A stretch of 64,000 nucleotides of DNA from VFZN01 sp963709325 (GTDB taxonomy: Bacteria > Acidobacteriota > Vicinamibacteria > Vicinamibacterales > UBA2999), in assembly GCA_963709325.1 (NCBI GenBank), contig CAVPVV010000003.1:3720001-3784000 (forward strand), in the 5' to 3' direction. The translations under genes and the position numbers were made by a program. Shown one piece after another: positions 16,288 through 25,166 of the stretch. How positions within the stretch are numbered: the first letter of the stretch is position 1; each line of letters opens with the position of its first letter. The notes under the pieces were generated by a model. That model did no database searches and was not told where the DNA came from. It saw only the letters and a list, made by a program, of their open reading frames with translations.

Positions 16288-18978
16288 ATGACTTCAACGC
16301 GTCACAAATGGCTCTTGATCGCGGCCGCCGTCGCGGTTGCGGCGTCGCTGCACGCTCAGGCCGGCATCGATCCTTCCCTCTACAGCGGGTTGCGATGGCG
16401 GATGATCGGGCCGTTCCGCGGCGGACGCGTCGACGCCGTCAGCGGCGTGCCCGGCCGGCCCGGCGAGTTCTACTTCGGCCACGTGAATGGCGGCGTCTGG
16501 AAGACCATCAATGCCGGCCGCACGTGGACGCCGATCTTCGACGACCAGCCGGTCGCGTCGATTGGCGCGCTCGCGGTCGCGCCGAACCAACCCGACGTCG
16601 TGTACGTCGGCACCGGCGAATCGACGCTGCGCGATTCAAACGGCTACGGCAACGGCGTCTACAAGTCGTGGACGCCGGCACGCACGTGGACGCACCTCGG
16701 CCTCGACGCCACGCATCACATCGGCCGTGTCGCCATCGATCCGAGAATGCCGACATCGTGTTCGTCGCCGCGATCGGCAATCTGTATGCGGCAAGTCCGG
16801 ATCGCGGTGTCTACAAGACGACCGACGGCGGCAAGACGTGGAAGAAGTCGCTGTTCAAGGACGACAACACCGGCGCGGTTGATGTCGTCGATCGATCCGG
16901 CGAACTCGCGCATCGTCTACGCGAGCCTGTGGGCCACGCGCCGCGCGCCGTGGTACACCTACGCGCCCTCGAACAGCCCCGGCGGCGGCATCTACAAGTC
17001 CACCGACGGCGGCAACACCTGGACGCCAGCTGACGAGCGGCCTGCCGACCGAAGCGGTGGGCCGCAGCGGCCTCGCGATCGCGCCGAGCAACCCGCGGCG
17101 TGTCTACGCCGTGGTCGATGCCAAGGATGGCGGCCTCTTTCGATCGGACGATGCCGGCGCGACGTGGGCGAAGACGACCGGCGATCACGCGCGTGTGGGG
17201 ACGCGGCTGGTACTTCGAAAAGGTCGTCGTCGATCCCACGAACCCCGACATCGTCTTCGTCCCCAACGTCGGCGATGCAGAAGTCGAAGGATGGCGGCGC
17301 GACGTTCTCCACGTTTGCGGTTCGCGGCTCGCCGGGCGGCGACGACTATCACCAGCTGTGGATCTCGCCGACGAATCCCGACGTGATGATCGTCGCGAGC
17401 GATCAGGGCGCGGTGGTGACGCTGAACGGCACGGCCGATACGCCGGAGTGGAGCTCCTGGTACAACCAGCCGACGGCGCAGCTCTACACGTGTCGGTCAC
17501 GAACGGCTTCCCGTGGATCGCGACCGGCGCGCAGCAGGACAGCGGCGCGGTGTGGGTGCGGTCGCGCAGCTTCACCGCGACGATCTCGCCGCGCGACTGG
17601 CAGGGAGCCTGCGCCGGCGGTGAGAGCGGCTACACCGCAGCCGATCCGCTCGATCCCGACATGCTGTTCGGCGGCAACGGTCGAGACATGCCGTTTGAGC
17701 ATCGAACGGTCAGCGGCAGCAGACATCACGCCGCCGCCCGGGCCCGATCAGGCGCGCGCCGACTGGACCCAGCCGCTCGTCTTCTCGCAGGCCGATCCGC
17801 ACGCGCTCTACTACGGCAGCCAGTATCTCTACAAGACGGTGGACGGCGGCGCGACGTGGACGCGCATCTCCGAGGACCTGACGCGTCCGGAACCGGGCAC
17901 TCCGCCGACGCTCGATCCGACGACCGCGGCGATGACCGATCGCAATGGTCGCCGCGGCGTCATCTACACGTCGCGCCATCACCGGTAGCGAAGCCGCTCT
18001 CTGGGTCGGCACCGACGACGGATTGATTCAGCTGACGACCGACGACGGCGGCAACTGGACAGAACGTCACGCCGTCAGCGATGAAGTCGTGGAGCCGCGT
18101 GACGATGATCGAAGCGTCCCACACCGATTTCGAACGACGCGTATGCGGCAGTCGATCGCCACCAGCTTGACGATTTCGCGTCCTCACATCTATCGCACGC
18201 GCGATCTCGGGAAGACGTGGCAGGAGATCGTGCGCGGCCTGCCGGCTGACGGGTACGTGCACGCCGTCAAGGAAGATCCGATGCGGCGCGGGCTGCTGTT
18301 CGCGGGAACCGAGCGCGGCGTTTTCGTGTCGTTCGATGCCGGCGATCGATGGCAGTCGCTGCAGCTCAACCTGCCGGTGACGTCGATGCGCGATTTCGAG
18401 ATTCACGGCAACGACCTGGTGGTCGCGACGCACGGACGCGGCTTCTGGGTGCTCGACGACATGGCCGTCGCTGCGGCAAGTGACGGCCGAGACGTCAGCG
18501 CGCGACGTGGTGCTGTTCGAGCCGAGCGAAGCGATCGCCGTCGTCCAGGGCGGCGACAACGGCACGCCGTGGCAGAAGGACGAGCCGCAAGCCGAGAATC
18601 GCGCCGTCGGGAGCGGTGATCGATTACTACCTGGGTTCGGCCGCCAACGGTCCGGTGAGGATCGAGATTCTCGATCCAGCTGGAGCGGTCGTTCGCACCT
18701 ACTCGAGCGACGCTCCGTCTGCTCCGGCCGAGACACCGCAAACCGTGTCGGCATTGTGGCGGCGCCCGGCCCCGACGGTGGCGACAGCAGCCGGCATGCA
18801 CCGGTGGATCTGGGATCTCCGCGACACCCCGCCCGCTGCAACCGGCGGTCCCGGCGGCGGGGGCGGCGGCCGGCGGCCCTTGCCGATGCGCACGGGCAGC
18901 TTCACGGTGCGCCTCACCGCGAACGGGCAGACGCAGACGGCGCCGCTTCGCGTCGTTCCCGATCCCCGCACGCGGTGA
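16288..18978 (+). pseudogene. VPS10/sortilin-like BNR-propeller secreted protein, many frameshifts
   Basis: Starts at ATG 16288 with a signal peptide (MTSTRHKWLLIAAAVAVAAS) and a 10-bladed BNR/sortilin-type propeller: RMIGPFRGGRVDAV, NGGVWKTINAGRTW, VYVGTGE, then GIYKSTDGGNTW and later blades. Past 16670 the coding frame changes repeatedly. Insertions are inferred near 16890, 17029, 17189, 17271, 18065, 18134, 18181, 18474 and 18601. Single-base losses are inferred near 16671, 16746, 17487, 17971 and 17994. Protein similarity stays strong across all frames, so the damage is recent or is a consensus error. The protein stops at RVVPDPRTR, shorter than relatives. Such proteins are secreted and of uncertain function. 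TACACT at 16260 may be its -10 box. Confidence 0.8.
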
Positions 18979-18989
18979 GTCGCTGGCGC

Positions 18990-19197
18990 GTGTCCGGCGG
19001 CAATGGTAGAGTTGGCGACATCAACATCGCTACCAAGGAGCAGCTGGCGACGCTCCCCGGCATCGGAGATGCCTACGCCGAGAAGATCATCGCCGGCCGT
19101 CCCTACAAGGCCCAAGAACGAGCTGACGCAGAAGAAGATCATTCCCGATTCGGTCTACAAGAAAATCCAGTCGATGATCATCGCCAAGCAGTCGTAG
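18990..19197 (+). pseudogene. Helix-hairpin-helix (ComEA-like) protein, truncated and frameshifted
   Basis: The frame gives GDINIATKEQLATLPGIGDA then YAEKIIAGRPYKA. After an extra C near 19113 it continues KNELTQKKIIPDSVYKKIQS...IIAKQS. This is the classic HHH pair (LPGIG...KIIAGRPY) of small secreted ComEA-like DNA-binding proteins. Relatives carry a signal peptide and linker before DIN; here only about nine residues separate it from the VPS10-like stop. The N-terminus therefore seems lost, together with the end of the preceding gene. The only in-frame start is GTG 18990. Confidence 0.7.
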
Positions 19198-19243
19198 CCG
19201 CGGCGATCGCCTCGCGGCCCGCGTCAATGGCACAATCCTTCGC

Positions 19244-20191
19244 ATGAAGCGAGTCGGTGTCATGGGGGCGGGGGCGGTCGGCTGCTTTTTCGGCTCGCGG
19301 CTGGCGCGGGCCGGCGTGCCGGTGACGCTCGTGGCGCGCGCGGCTCACGCCGAGGCCATTGCCCGCGATGGCCTCGAGATCGACAGTGTCGAAGGCGCGG
19401 GGCGGGTGGCGATGACCGCCACCACTGACGTCTCGGCGCTCGCAGACTGCGACGCCGTGCTGGTCGCGGTCAAAACACCGGCCACCGAGGCGACCGCCGC
19501 ACACCTGGGCTCTGTCGTGCCGCACGACGCGCTGCTCGTCAGCCTCCAGAACGGCGTGGACAACGCGTGGCGCATGCGCGCGCATGCGCCGCACCCTGTG
19601 GTACCGGCGGTGGTCTACGTTTCGGTCGAGATGCGCGGTCCGGGTGTGCTCCGCCACAACGGCGGCGGGCGCCTGATTGTCGGCGACCCGCTTGTGGACG
19701 ACGGGCGTGCGGCAGCGGCCCGGGCGCGGCTGACCGAGCTCATCGAGACGTTCGTCACCGCGGGAGTCCCGTGCACCTGGGCGCCCGACGTTCGTGTGGA
19801 CCTCTGGACCAAGCTCGCCACCAACTGCGCCTACAACGCGATCTCCGCGCTCGCCCGGCTGCGCTATCACCACATCACGGCGCACGAGGGGGCTCGTTCG
19901 GTGATGCGGATGGTGGTCTCGGAACTGGCGCGAGTCGCGGAAGCGGAAGGCGTACCCGTGACCGAAGCCGACCTCTGGACGGCCGTCGATCGCATCGGCC
20001 AGGCGATGCCGATGGCGCTCTCTTCGACCGCCCAGGACCTGATCGCCGGCCGCCGCACCGAGATCGACGATCTCAACGGCTTCGTCGCCCGGCGTGGCGC
20101 CGCTCTCGGTGTCGCGACACCGGTGAATCGCACGCTTCAGGCTCTCGTGCAGCTGGCCGAGGCTCGCGCCGCACGGTCCATTGGCGAATGA
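19244..20191 (+). CDS. panE: 2-dehydropantoate 2-reductase (ketopantoate reductase)
   Basis: A 315-residue cytoplasmic NADPH enzyme that reduces 2-dehydropantoate to pantoate in the pantothenate/CoA pathway. The N-terminal Rossmann motif is MGAGAVGCFFGSRLARAG (about 7-24), followed by the family pattern VAVKTPATE and SLQNGVDN. The C-terminal helical domain contains DLWTKLATNCAYNAISALAR, whose Lys and Asn match the catalytic Lys and substrate-binding Asn, and a later MPMALSSTAQDL segment. Length is normal. No Shine-Dalgarno sequence is seen; CACAAT seven bases before ATG 19244 may be a -10 box. No other pantothenate gene is near. Confidence 0.93.
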   Translation: MKRVGVMGAGAVGCFFGSRLARAGVPVTLVARAAHAEAIARDGLEIDSVEGAGRVAMTATTDVSALADCDAVLVAVKTPATEATAAHLGSVVPHDALLVSLQNGVDNAWRMRAHAPHPVVPAVVYVSVEMRGPGVLRHNGGGRLIVGDPLVDDGRAAAARARLTELIETFVTAGVPCTWAPDVRVDLWTKLATNCAYNAISALARLRYHHITAHEGARSVMRMVVSELARVAEAEGVPVTEADLWTAVDRIGQAMPMALSSTAQDLIAGRRTEIDDLNGFVARRGAALGVATPVNRTLQALVQLAEARAARSIGE

Positions 20192-20431
20192 GGATTGGCG
20201 AATGACGATTCATTGACGATCCGGCGATTGGGGATTGCGCCATTCGATTGATGAGTGCGTCGTTGGCGATTGCGGGATCCGGGGTAATGACGATTGATGA
20301 TTGCTTGCGTGGTTTGCCAGGGAATCGCTAATCGTGATTCCCACAATCCTCAATTCCCCAATGCCGCAATCGCCGATGGAATAACGCAATCCCCCATCAC
20401 AAATCGTCAATGAATCGTCAATCGCCAATCC
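20192..20431. repeat. AT-rich imperfect inverted repeat made of GGCGATTG/CAATCGCC modules
   Basis: The left arm 20192-20220 and right arm 20403-20431 are reverse complements with one mismatch over 29 bases. Weaker complementarity continues inward for about 30 more bases (GATTGGGGATTGCG against CGCAATCCCCCATC). The interior repeats short units such as GGCGATTG, GATGATTG and CAATCGCC. The element fills the gap between the converging panE and dienelactone hydrolase genes and is far less GC-rich than its surroundings. It could form a large cruciform or an RNA hairpin acting on both converging transcripts. Confidence 0.7.
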
Positions 20432-20446
20432 CCAATCATCAATGGA

Positions 20447-21307
20447 CTAGGCGAGCGCCTTCCCGTAGAGCGCGAGCAAACGAGTCCAGGCCTTCTCAGC
20501 CTGCCCCTCGTTGTACACGCCCGAGTCGGGCGGGCACCAGCCATGCGCGCCCTGGTAGACCTCGATCTCGGCCTGCACGCCGGCCTTGGTGAAGGTCTCT
20601 TTCATGACGTCCTTGTCGGTCGGCGCCCGCTTGTCGTCGTTCTCCGCGATCGCGACGAGGAACTGCGCCTTGGTGGCCGCGGCTTGCAGATGCGGACTGT
20701 TCGGATTCGGGGTGACGAGCCCGCCGCCGTGGAAGGACGCGACTGCGCCGACGCGCGCAGGCACGGCTGCGGCGGTGCGGAACGCGATGGGTCCGCCCAT
20801 GCAGTAACCCTGCGTGCCGATCTTGCGGTTCTTGGCGACCGACGGCTGCTGATCCAGCCAGGCGATGAAGGCCTTCGCGTCGGTCATGTTGGTGGTTTCG
20901 TTCAGCCCTTGGGCCAGCGGCATCAACGCCTTGATTTCCGTGGCCGCGCCCTTCTCGGCGGTCGGCGCCTTCTGGACGCGATAGAACGGATTAACCACGA
21001 CGACCGCGTAGCCCGATTCGGCGAGCCGCTTTGCCATCTGCCGCATGGCCGGCCGCAGCCCGAAGATGTCGGGCCAGAGCAGCACACCCGGCGCGGTGCC
21101 ATTGGCCGGGTAGACGAAATAGCTGTCCGCCGTGCCGTCGGGCGTCTTGATGCTCACCTCGGAGTCGGTCACTGCAACCGCGTTCAGCACGGGAGGCAGC
21201 ATCATCACGACGCCGGCGCCAAGCAGCGCACCGAACTGGCGTCGGGTAACCAGTCCCCGCGCCTCGTAGTCTTCACGGTCGTGTTCGAAGTGGTCCTGAT
21301 CGCACAT
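20447..21307 (-). CDS. Dienelactone hydrolase family protein, Tat-exported
   Basis: A 286-residue alpha/beta hydrolase. The N-terminus carries a twin-arginine signal (VTRRQFGALLGAGVVMMLPP, about residues 19-38). The catalytic Cys lies in GTQGYCMGGP and the acid/histidine pair in the AENDDK...YQGAHGWCPP region, as in dienelactone hydrolases (Cys-Asp-His triad). Dienelactone hydrolases open lactones in chloroaromatic breakdown, but most family members have unknown substrates. AGGAGC precedes ATG 21307, and a perfect TATAAT lies about 60 bases upstream. It converges on panE across the palindromic repeat. Confidence 0.88.
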   Translation of the reverse strand: MCDQDHFEHDREDYEARGLVTRRQFGALLGAGVVMMLPPVLNAVAVTDSEVSIKTPDGTADSYFVYPANGTAPGVLLWPDIFGLRPAMRQMAKRLAESGYAVVVVNPFYRVQKAPTAEKGAATEIKALMPLAQGLNETTNMTDAKAFIAWLDQQPSVAKNRKIGTQGYCMGGPIAFRTAAAVPARVGAVASFHGGGLVTPNPNSPHLQAAATKAQFLVAIAENDDKRAPTDKDVMKETFTKAGVQAEIEVYQGAHGWCPPDSGVYNEGQAEKAWTRLLALYGKALA

Positions 21308-21367
21308 AGTCCGCTCCTTGCGGCGAGTGACCGCCGTTCGGGTCATGTAATGGTGTCGAGCCCGCGG

Positions 21368-21373
21368 ATTATA
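21368..21373 (-). promoter_or_regulatory. Perfect -10 box (TATAAT) for the dienelactone hydrolase gene
   Basis: TATAAT on the minus strand, about 60 bases upstream of ATG 21307, which has a Shine-Dalgarno sequence. No good -35 hexamer is seen at 16-18 bases. Confidence 0.45.
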
Positions 21374-21536
21374 CCGGACCTATGATTCGCCGGGATTGTG
21401 GAGTCAGCTCCGAGTCTGTTCCGTGGGATCGTCGGTACCGACGACGCTCGGCGCGGACTGTATAACCACGGCCTCCACAAAGCCCTTCATGTTGATCGAC
21501 GCCCGGACACTGGCCGAGGGCACGACCATCGAGGCG

Positions 21537-21752
21537 GACGCTGTCCGCGGGATCGCGGCCCATCCGCGTCGCGCCGATGTGGTGGCCTCCGGGATCCTGG
21601 CGCCACACGAACCGCGCGCCGTCTCCGGGCACGCGGAGCCGCGCGAGTCCGGCGGCTCCAAGCTCGCGGGCCAGCACCATCATCGCGCGCCGCATCTGCA
21701 CGTCGTCTTCGGGCGCAATGCGCCAGTCGAGCGCCACGCGCGCACGTTCAAC
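21537..21752 (-). pseudogene. GMC oxidoreductase C-terminal remnant
   Basis: The minus strand encodes RVALDWRIAPEDD, then ELGAAGLARL and GGHHIGATRMGRDPADSV. These are the C-terminal GMC domain of glucose-methanol-choline flavoenzymes, including the HHxGTxRMG catalytic-histidine signature. The upstream two thirds (FAD-binding domain) are missing, and after DPADSV the similarity ends. The fragment abuts, tail to side, a plus-strand beta-barrel remnant, so it looks like the product of a deletion or rearrangement. Confidence 0.65.
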
Positions 21753-21977
21753 GACGAGCAGGACTTCAAGGATGAAATCGAGGATGTAGATGTCGGCCTG
21801 GTGGTCGGAGCCGGTTACTACGGCGGGCTGCTGATTCTCGAAGCACGCTACGAGGAAGGGCTCACCAACGTCGCGACCCGGCCGGCCAGCGAGAGCTACA
21901 ACAACCGGACGTTCGTCGGCATGATCGGCATCCGGTTCGGCCGCTCGGCCGGGAAGTCGGCGAAACCGGCGCGGTGA
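21745..21977 (+). pseudogene. Outer-membrane beta-barrel C-terminal remnant
   Basis: The plus strand encodes a typical last part of a small porin-like barrel: DVDVGLVVGAGYYGGLLI, LEARYEEGLTNVA and NNRTFVGMIGIRFG, followed by a short basic tail. The N-terminal signal and first strands are absent; upstream in this frame is only antisense GMC sequence. It is therefore a gene scrap of about 75 codons. Confidence 0.6.
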
Positions 21978-22093
21978 GCGCCGCCTGGTTGACCGTCAGC
22001 AGACGCCGTCCGTGCTGTGCGTGCCGTTCAGGCCTGGCCCGCTCTCGACCACATGGCGTGGACGCCGTGCCTCGCGTCTGATCGACGGTAAAG

Positions 22094-22099
22094 TAGACT
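22094..22099 (+). promoter_or_regulatory. Candidate -10 box (TAGACT) for the GH105 fusion gene
   Basis: TAGACT ends nine bases before ATG 22109. The gene lacks a Shine-Dalgarno sequence, so a leaderless or near-leaderless mRNA is likely. Confidence 0.4.
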
Positions 22100-22108
22100 T
22101 GCGCCCGG

Positions 22109-23854
22109 ATGTCGCGTCCAGCTGCTCTCGCCGTGCTCGGGCTCCTTGCATTCAGCCGCGGAGCGGAGGTCCAGGCGCAGTCGCCCGGGGCTGCCCAGGA
22201 GGCGGCACTCCGCGAGCTGACGCGGAGAGACCCGACGCGGAGCGCCACAGTGGACGCGGCCGGGCTGACGCGTTCCGGCCGGCGACTGTGGGCGATCGAG
22301 CCTGCCGGCGCCGCCGATCCGGCGAAGCCGAAAGTGGTCATCCTTGGCGGACTGGACGGCACCGCCGAGAGCACCACGTCGGTGATGCGCGTGCTGGAAT
22401 GGTGGTTCACGAGTCCGGATGCGGCGGTGCTCCGCGGGCAATGGCAAGTTGCGGCCGTGCCATGCGCACAGCCCGACTTCTGCGGCGACTCGCCGCCCGC
22501 AGGTCGGGGCTTACCGCTCACTTTTCCACCGGAGGGCGGTTTCTTCGACGGCAAGCTCGATCCGACGCCACAGTACGTGTGGCGGTGGGTGACGATGCAG
22601 GCACCCACGGTGGTCCTGGACGTGCGGGTCGGCTGGCCGCTGAAGTGGGAAGCGAACCCCCTGGCCGTTGCCCTGGCCGACGATACGTCGCCGGCACCCG
22701 GCGGATCGCTGGCCGCAGCCCTGGCAACGGCTGGCATCGGCCCGGCGTGGTCGGCCGCCGTCCCGGCGCTGCAACTGATTGCGAAGGAGAGTGCCGCACC
22801 CGAGGCGTTCCGCGATCTGCTGCGCAGCGCGCCCGGCGCGATTTCCCCACAGCGGACGGCGCTGCGGGGGCGGATGAGCCGATCGCCGCTGGACGTCGCC
22901 CGGCTGCTGGCGCCTCGGTACCCCGCCCAGTCGATCATGAGCTATATCCCGGCACTGGCGTGGTCCGGCGCGCTTCGCCTGGCCCAGCTCACCGGGGAGG
23001 CGCAATACCGGAACAAACCGATCGCCAACATGACGCCGTTCCTGGCGGGAACGACGCCGACGATTGCCCAGCCGTACCTGCTGACCAGCCTTGCCGGGCA
23101 CCTGGCCTTCGCCGACCTGGCGGCACTCGACGGCAACAAACAGGCCGACGTGTTAGCGCAGAACGGCGCCGACTTCATCATGCCGGCGACGGAAGGTGAG
23201 ATCGTACGCTTCCCGCGGCACTGGACCGACGACATGTTCATGGCCACGAGCGTCCTCGCCCGCGTCGCGGCCCGCACGAAGGACGAGCGCTACGGCGCAG
23301 CCGCGGGGCGGCTGCTGACAACCTATGCGGCCGACCTGCAGCGGCCCGACGGCCTTTTCGTCCACGCGAAAGAGGCGCCCTATGCGTGGGGACGCGGGAA
23401 CGGCTTCGCTGCGTTCGGGCTCATGGAGGCGCTCACCTACCTGCCGGCCGAATGGTCCGATCGGGCCAGCGTGCTCAAGAGCTATCAGGCGCTGATGAGG
23501 GGGCTGGTCGGGCACCAGGCGCCCGATGGCATGTGGCGCCAGGTGGTCGACGAGCCTGGCAGCTACCGGGAGTTCACGGTGACGGGCATGATCGTCACGG
23601 CCATGGCGCGCGGGGTCCGCCTCGGATGGCTCGGGGCGAGTGAATTCCGGCCGGTGGTCGATCGCGCCTGGCGAGGCCTGCTCGCCCGCATTGCCGAAGA
23701 CGGGACGTTGATGGACGTCTGCATCGGCACCGGCTCGGGCCCGACCAAGGACTACTACCTCACGCGCGAGGGCCTCACCGGGCCTGATGATCGCGGCGGC
23801 GCCATGGCGCTGACCGCCGCGATCGAGATGGAACTCTTGCGCCGCGCGCGGTGA
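22109..23854 (+). CDS. Secreted fusion: M14/AstE-like domain plus GH105-type unsaturated uronyl hydrolase
   Basis: A 581-residue protein with a signal peptide ending near VQAQ (residue 24). Residues 45-190 read like a succinylglutamate desuccinylase/M14 fold (KPKVVILGGLDGTAEST; VVLDVRVGWPLKWEAN). The family's first zinc ligand (GGxHGxE) appears as GGLDGTAE, so this domain is probably inactive. Residues 270-580 are an (alpha/alpha)6 barrel of the GH88/GH105 kind with HWTDDMFMA (about 370), YAWGRGNGF (about 427) and DGMWRQVVDEPGSYREF. Such enzymes remove unsaturated uronic acids from rhamnogalacturonan or related oligosaccharides. It is a monocistronic gene. Confidence 0.8.
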   Translation: MSRPAALAVLGLLAFSRGAEVQAQSPGAAQEAALRELTRRDPTRSATVDAAGLTRSGRRLWAIEPAGAADPAKPKVVILGGLDGTAESTTSVMRVLEWWFTSPDAAVLRGQWQVAAVPCAQPDFCGDSPPAGRGLPLTFPPEGGFFDGKLDPTPQYVWRWVTMQAPTVVLDVRVGWPLKWEANPLAVALADDTSPAPGGSLAAALATAGIGPAWSAAVPALQLIAKESAAPEAFRDLLRSAPGAISPQRTALRGRMSRSPLDVARLLAPRYPAQSIMSYIPALAWSGALRLAQLTGEAQYRNKPIANMTPFLAGTTPTIAQPYLLTSLAGHLAFADLAALDGNKQADVLAQNGADFIMPATEGEIVRFPRHWTDDMFMATSVLARVAARTKDERYGAAAGRLLTTYAADLQRPDGLFVHAKEAPYAWGRGNGFAAFGLMEALTYLPAEWSDRASVLKSYQALMRGLVGHQAPDGMWRQVVDEPGSYREFTVTGMIVTAMARGVRLGWLGASEFRPVVDRAWRGLLARIAEDGTLMDVCIGTGSGPTKDYYLTREGLTGPDDRGGAMALTAAIEMELLRRAR

Positions 23855-23934
23855 CCGCCCGCGGGATACCTGGTTGCGAGCGAACTGGTGAAGGGGTGGT
23901 TCTTCCGACGATTCGCGTCGGAGAGGTGCGCGAC

Positions 23935-25158
23935 TCATTCGGGGTTATCCCTGTCGGAGGGCGGGACCGGGGTGTAGCACTCGGCGGGATCGATCTCCTG
24001 CTCGAGGATCCGGATGCCACGCTGCGCCAACCTCTCGAAGAACGGTTCCGCAGGAATATCCCGGATCGGGTTCGCCACGCCGGCCCGGCGGATCTCGCCC
24101 GACAGCACCATCTGCGCGACGATGCTCGCCGGGTAACCGACGGCGCGGCTCATCGCGAGCGTCCCCGTGTGGAGATCGCGATAGTCGACGAGCTCGTACC
24201 GGCGGGCGCTCGTCCGGCCCCGCCTCGTACCGACGACATCGACCCGCAGGATGATCATGTCGCGCTCGGTCGGGCCGTATTGCAGCTGCGGCTCCAGATG
24301 ACGGCGCAGGCACTCGCGCGGCGAGAGGCCGCCGTCGCCGCGGGCGGTATCGTCGAGCAGCCCGAGCGCTGCAATCTTCTCCCAGAAGTCGCAGTGGCCG
24401 GGCCACCGCAGCGAGTAGCGGCCGGCGTTGCGGACGGTGTTGAGGATCCCGGCCTGCTCCGCGACGGCCACAGCATCGCCGTTGACGTAGGCTTCGAGTG
24501 GCCCGACACCGTCGACGGTCACGCCATGACGCCAGGCTGGCCGGAAGATCTCGTCGCGCGCGGCCACCACCTCGACGCCATTCGCGATGACGCGCGCCGG
24601 CCGCCAGTAGGCGGCGAGCACCCCTTCCCAGCTCCAGGAGATCTTGTAGTTGAGGACGTTGGTGTCCTTGCACTCGGGCGCCGGAATGCCGCTGCCGTAC
24701 GAGTTCACGGTTTCCACGTGGTCGAACGCCGAGAGCACGCGCCCGAGAATCACCAGGTCGACACCGGGGTCGAAGCCCGCTTCCGGCACGATCGTGACCC
24801 CTCGAGTCCGCGCCTGGTCCTCGAGAGCCTCGACGCTCCTGGCGTAATTCGTGGTGACGAGGTGCGTGCCCGCCTCCACCGCCGCAGCGGCCACCGCGGC
24901 TTCGAACCGGAGGGGCACGAGGGTGATGGCGACCCCGATCCCGCTCGACATCAGGCGGCCGAGTTGCTCCGGGTCGCGCACATCGACGGCGGCGGCCTCC
25001 GTCTTCCTGGCGTCGATGGCGCCGAGATATTGCCCGACGGCGTGTCCGTCGAGGTCGGCTGCGATGACACGATCGACGTCCGGGGAGCGGTCGAGATCCT
25101 GGACCGCGGCACGTCCCTGAATGCCGACGCCGATGACGAGGACGGTTCGAGCCCTCAC
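23935..25158 (-). CDS. Saccharopine dehydrogenase-like NAD(P)-binding protein
   Basis: A 407-residue cytoplasmic protein. The N-terminal Rossmann motif VLVIGVGIQGRAAVQDL is followed by the saccharopine-dehydrogenase pattern: VDVRDPEQL, HLVTTNYAR, VPEAGFDPGVDL and GSGIPAPECKDTNVLNYKISW. Family members include saccharopine, carboxynorspermidine and lysine-6-type dehydrogenases; the exact substrate is not evident. GTG 25158 is the only start that keeps the whole Rossmann motif; it lies eight bases after the APC permease stop, so the two genes form an operon and probably take up and metabolise the same amino acid. Confidence 0.85.
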   Translation of the reverse strand: MRARTVLVIGVGIQGRAAVQDLDRSPDVDRVIAADLDGHAVGQYLGAIDARKTEAAAVDVRDPEQLGRLMSSGIGVAITLVPLRFEAAVAAAAVEAGTHLVTTNYARSVEALEDQARTRGVTIVPEAGFDPGVDLVILGRVLSAFDHVETVNSYGSGIPAPECKDTNVLNYKISWSWEGVLAAYWRPARVIANGVEVVAARDEIFRPAWRHGVTVDGVGPLEAYVNGDAVAVAEQAGILNTVRNAGRYSLRWPGHCDFWEKIAALGLLDDTARGDGGLSPRECLRRHLEPQLQYGPTERDMIILRVDVVGTRRGRTSARRYELVDYRDLHTGTLAMSRAVGYPASIVAQMVLSGEIRRAGVANPIRDIPAEPFFERLAQRGIRILEQEIDPAECYTPVPPSDRDNPE

Positions 25159-25166
25159 GACATCGC

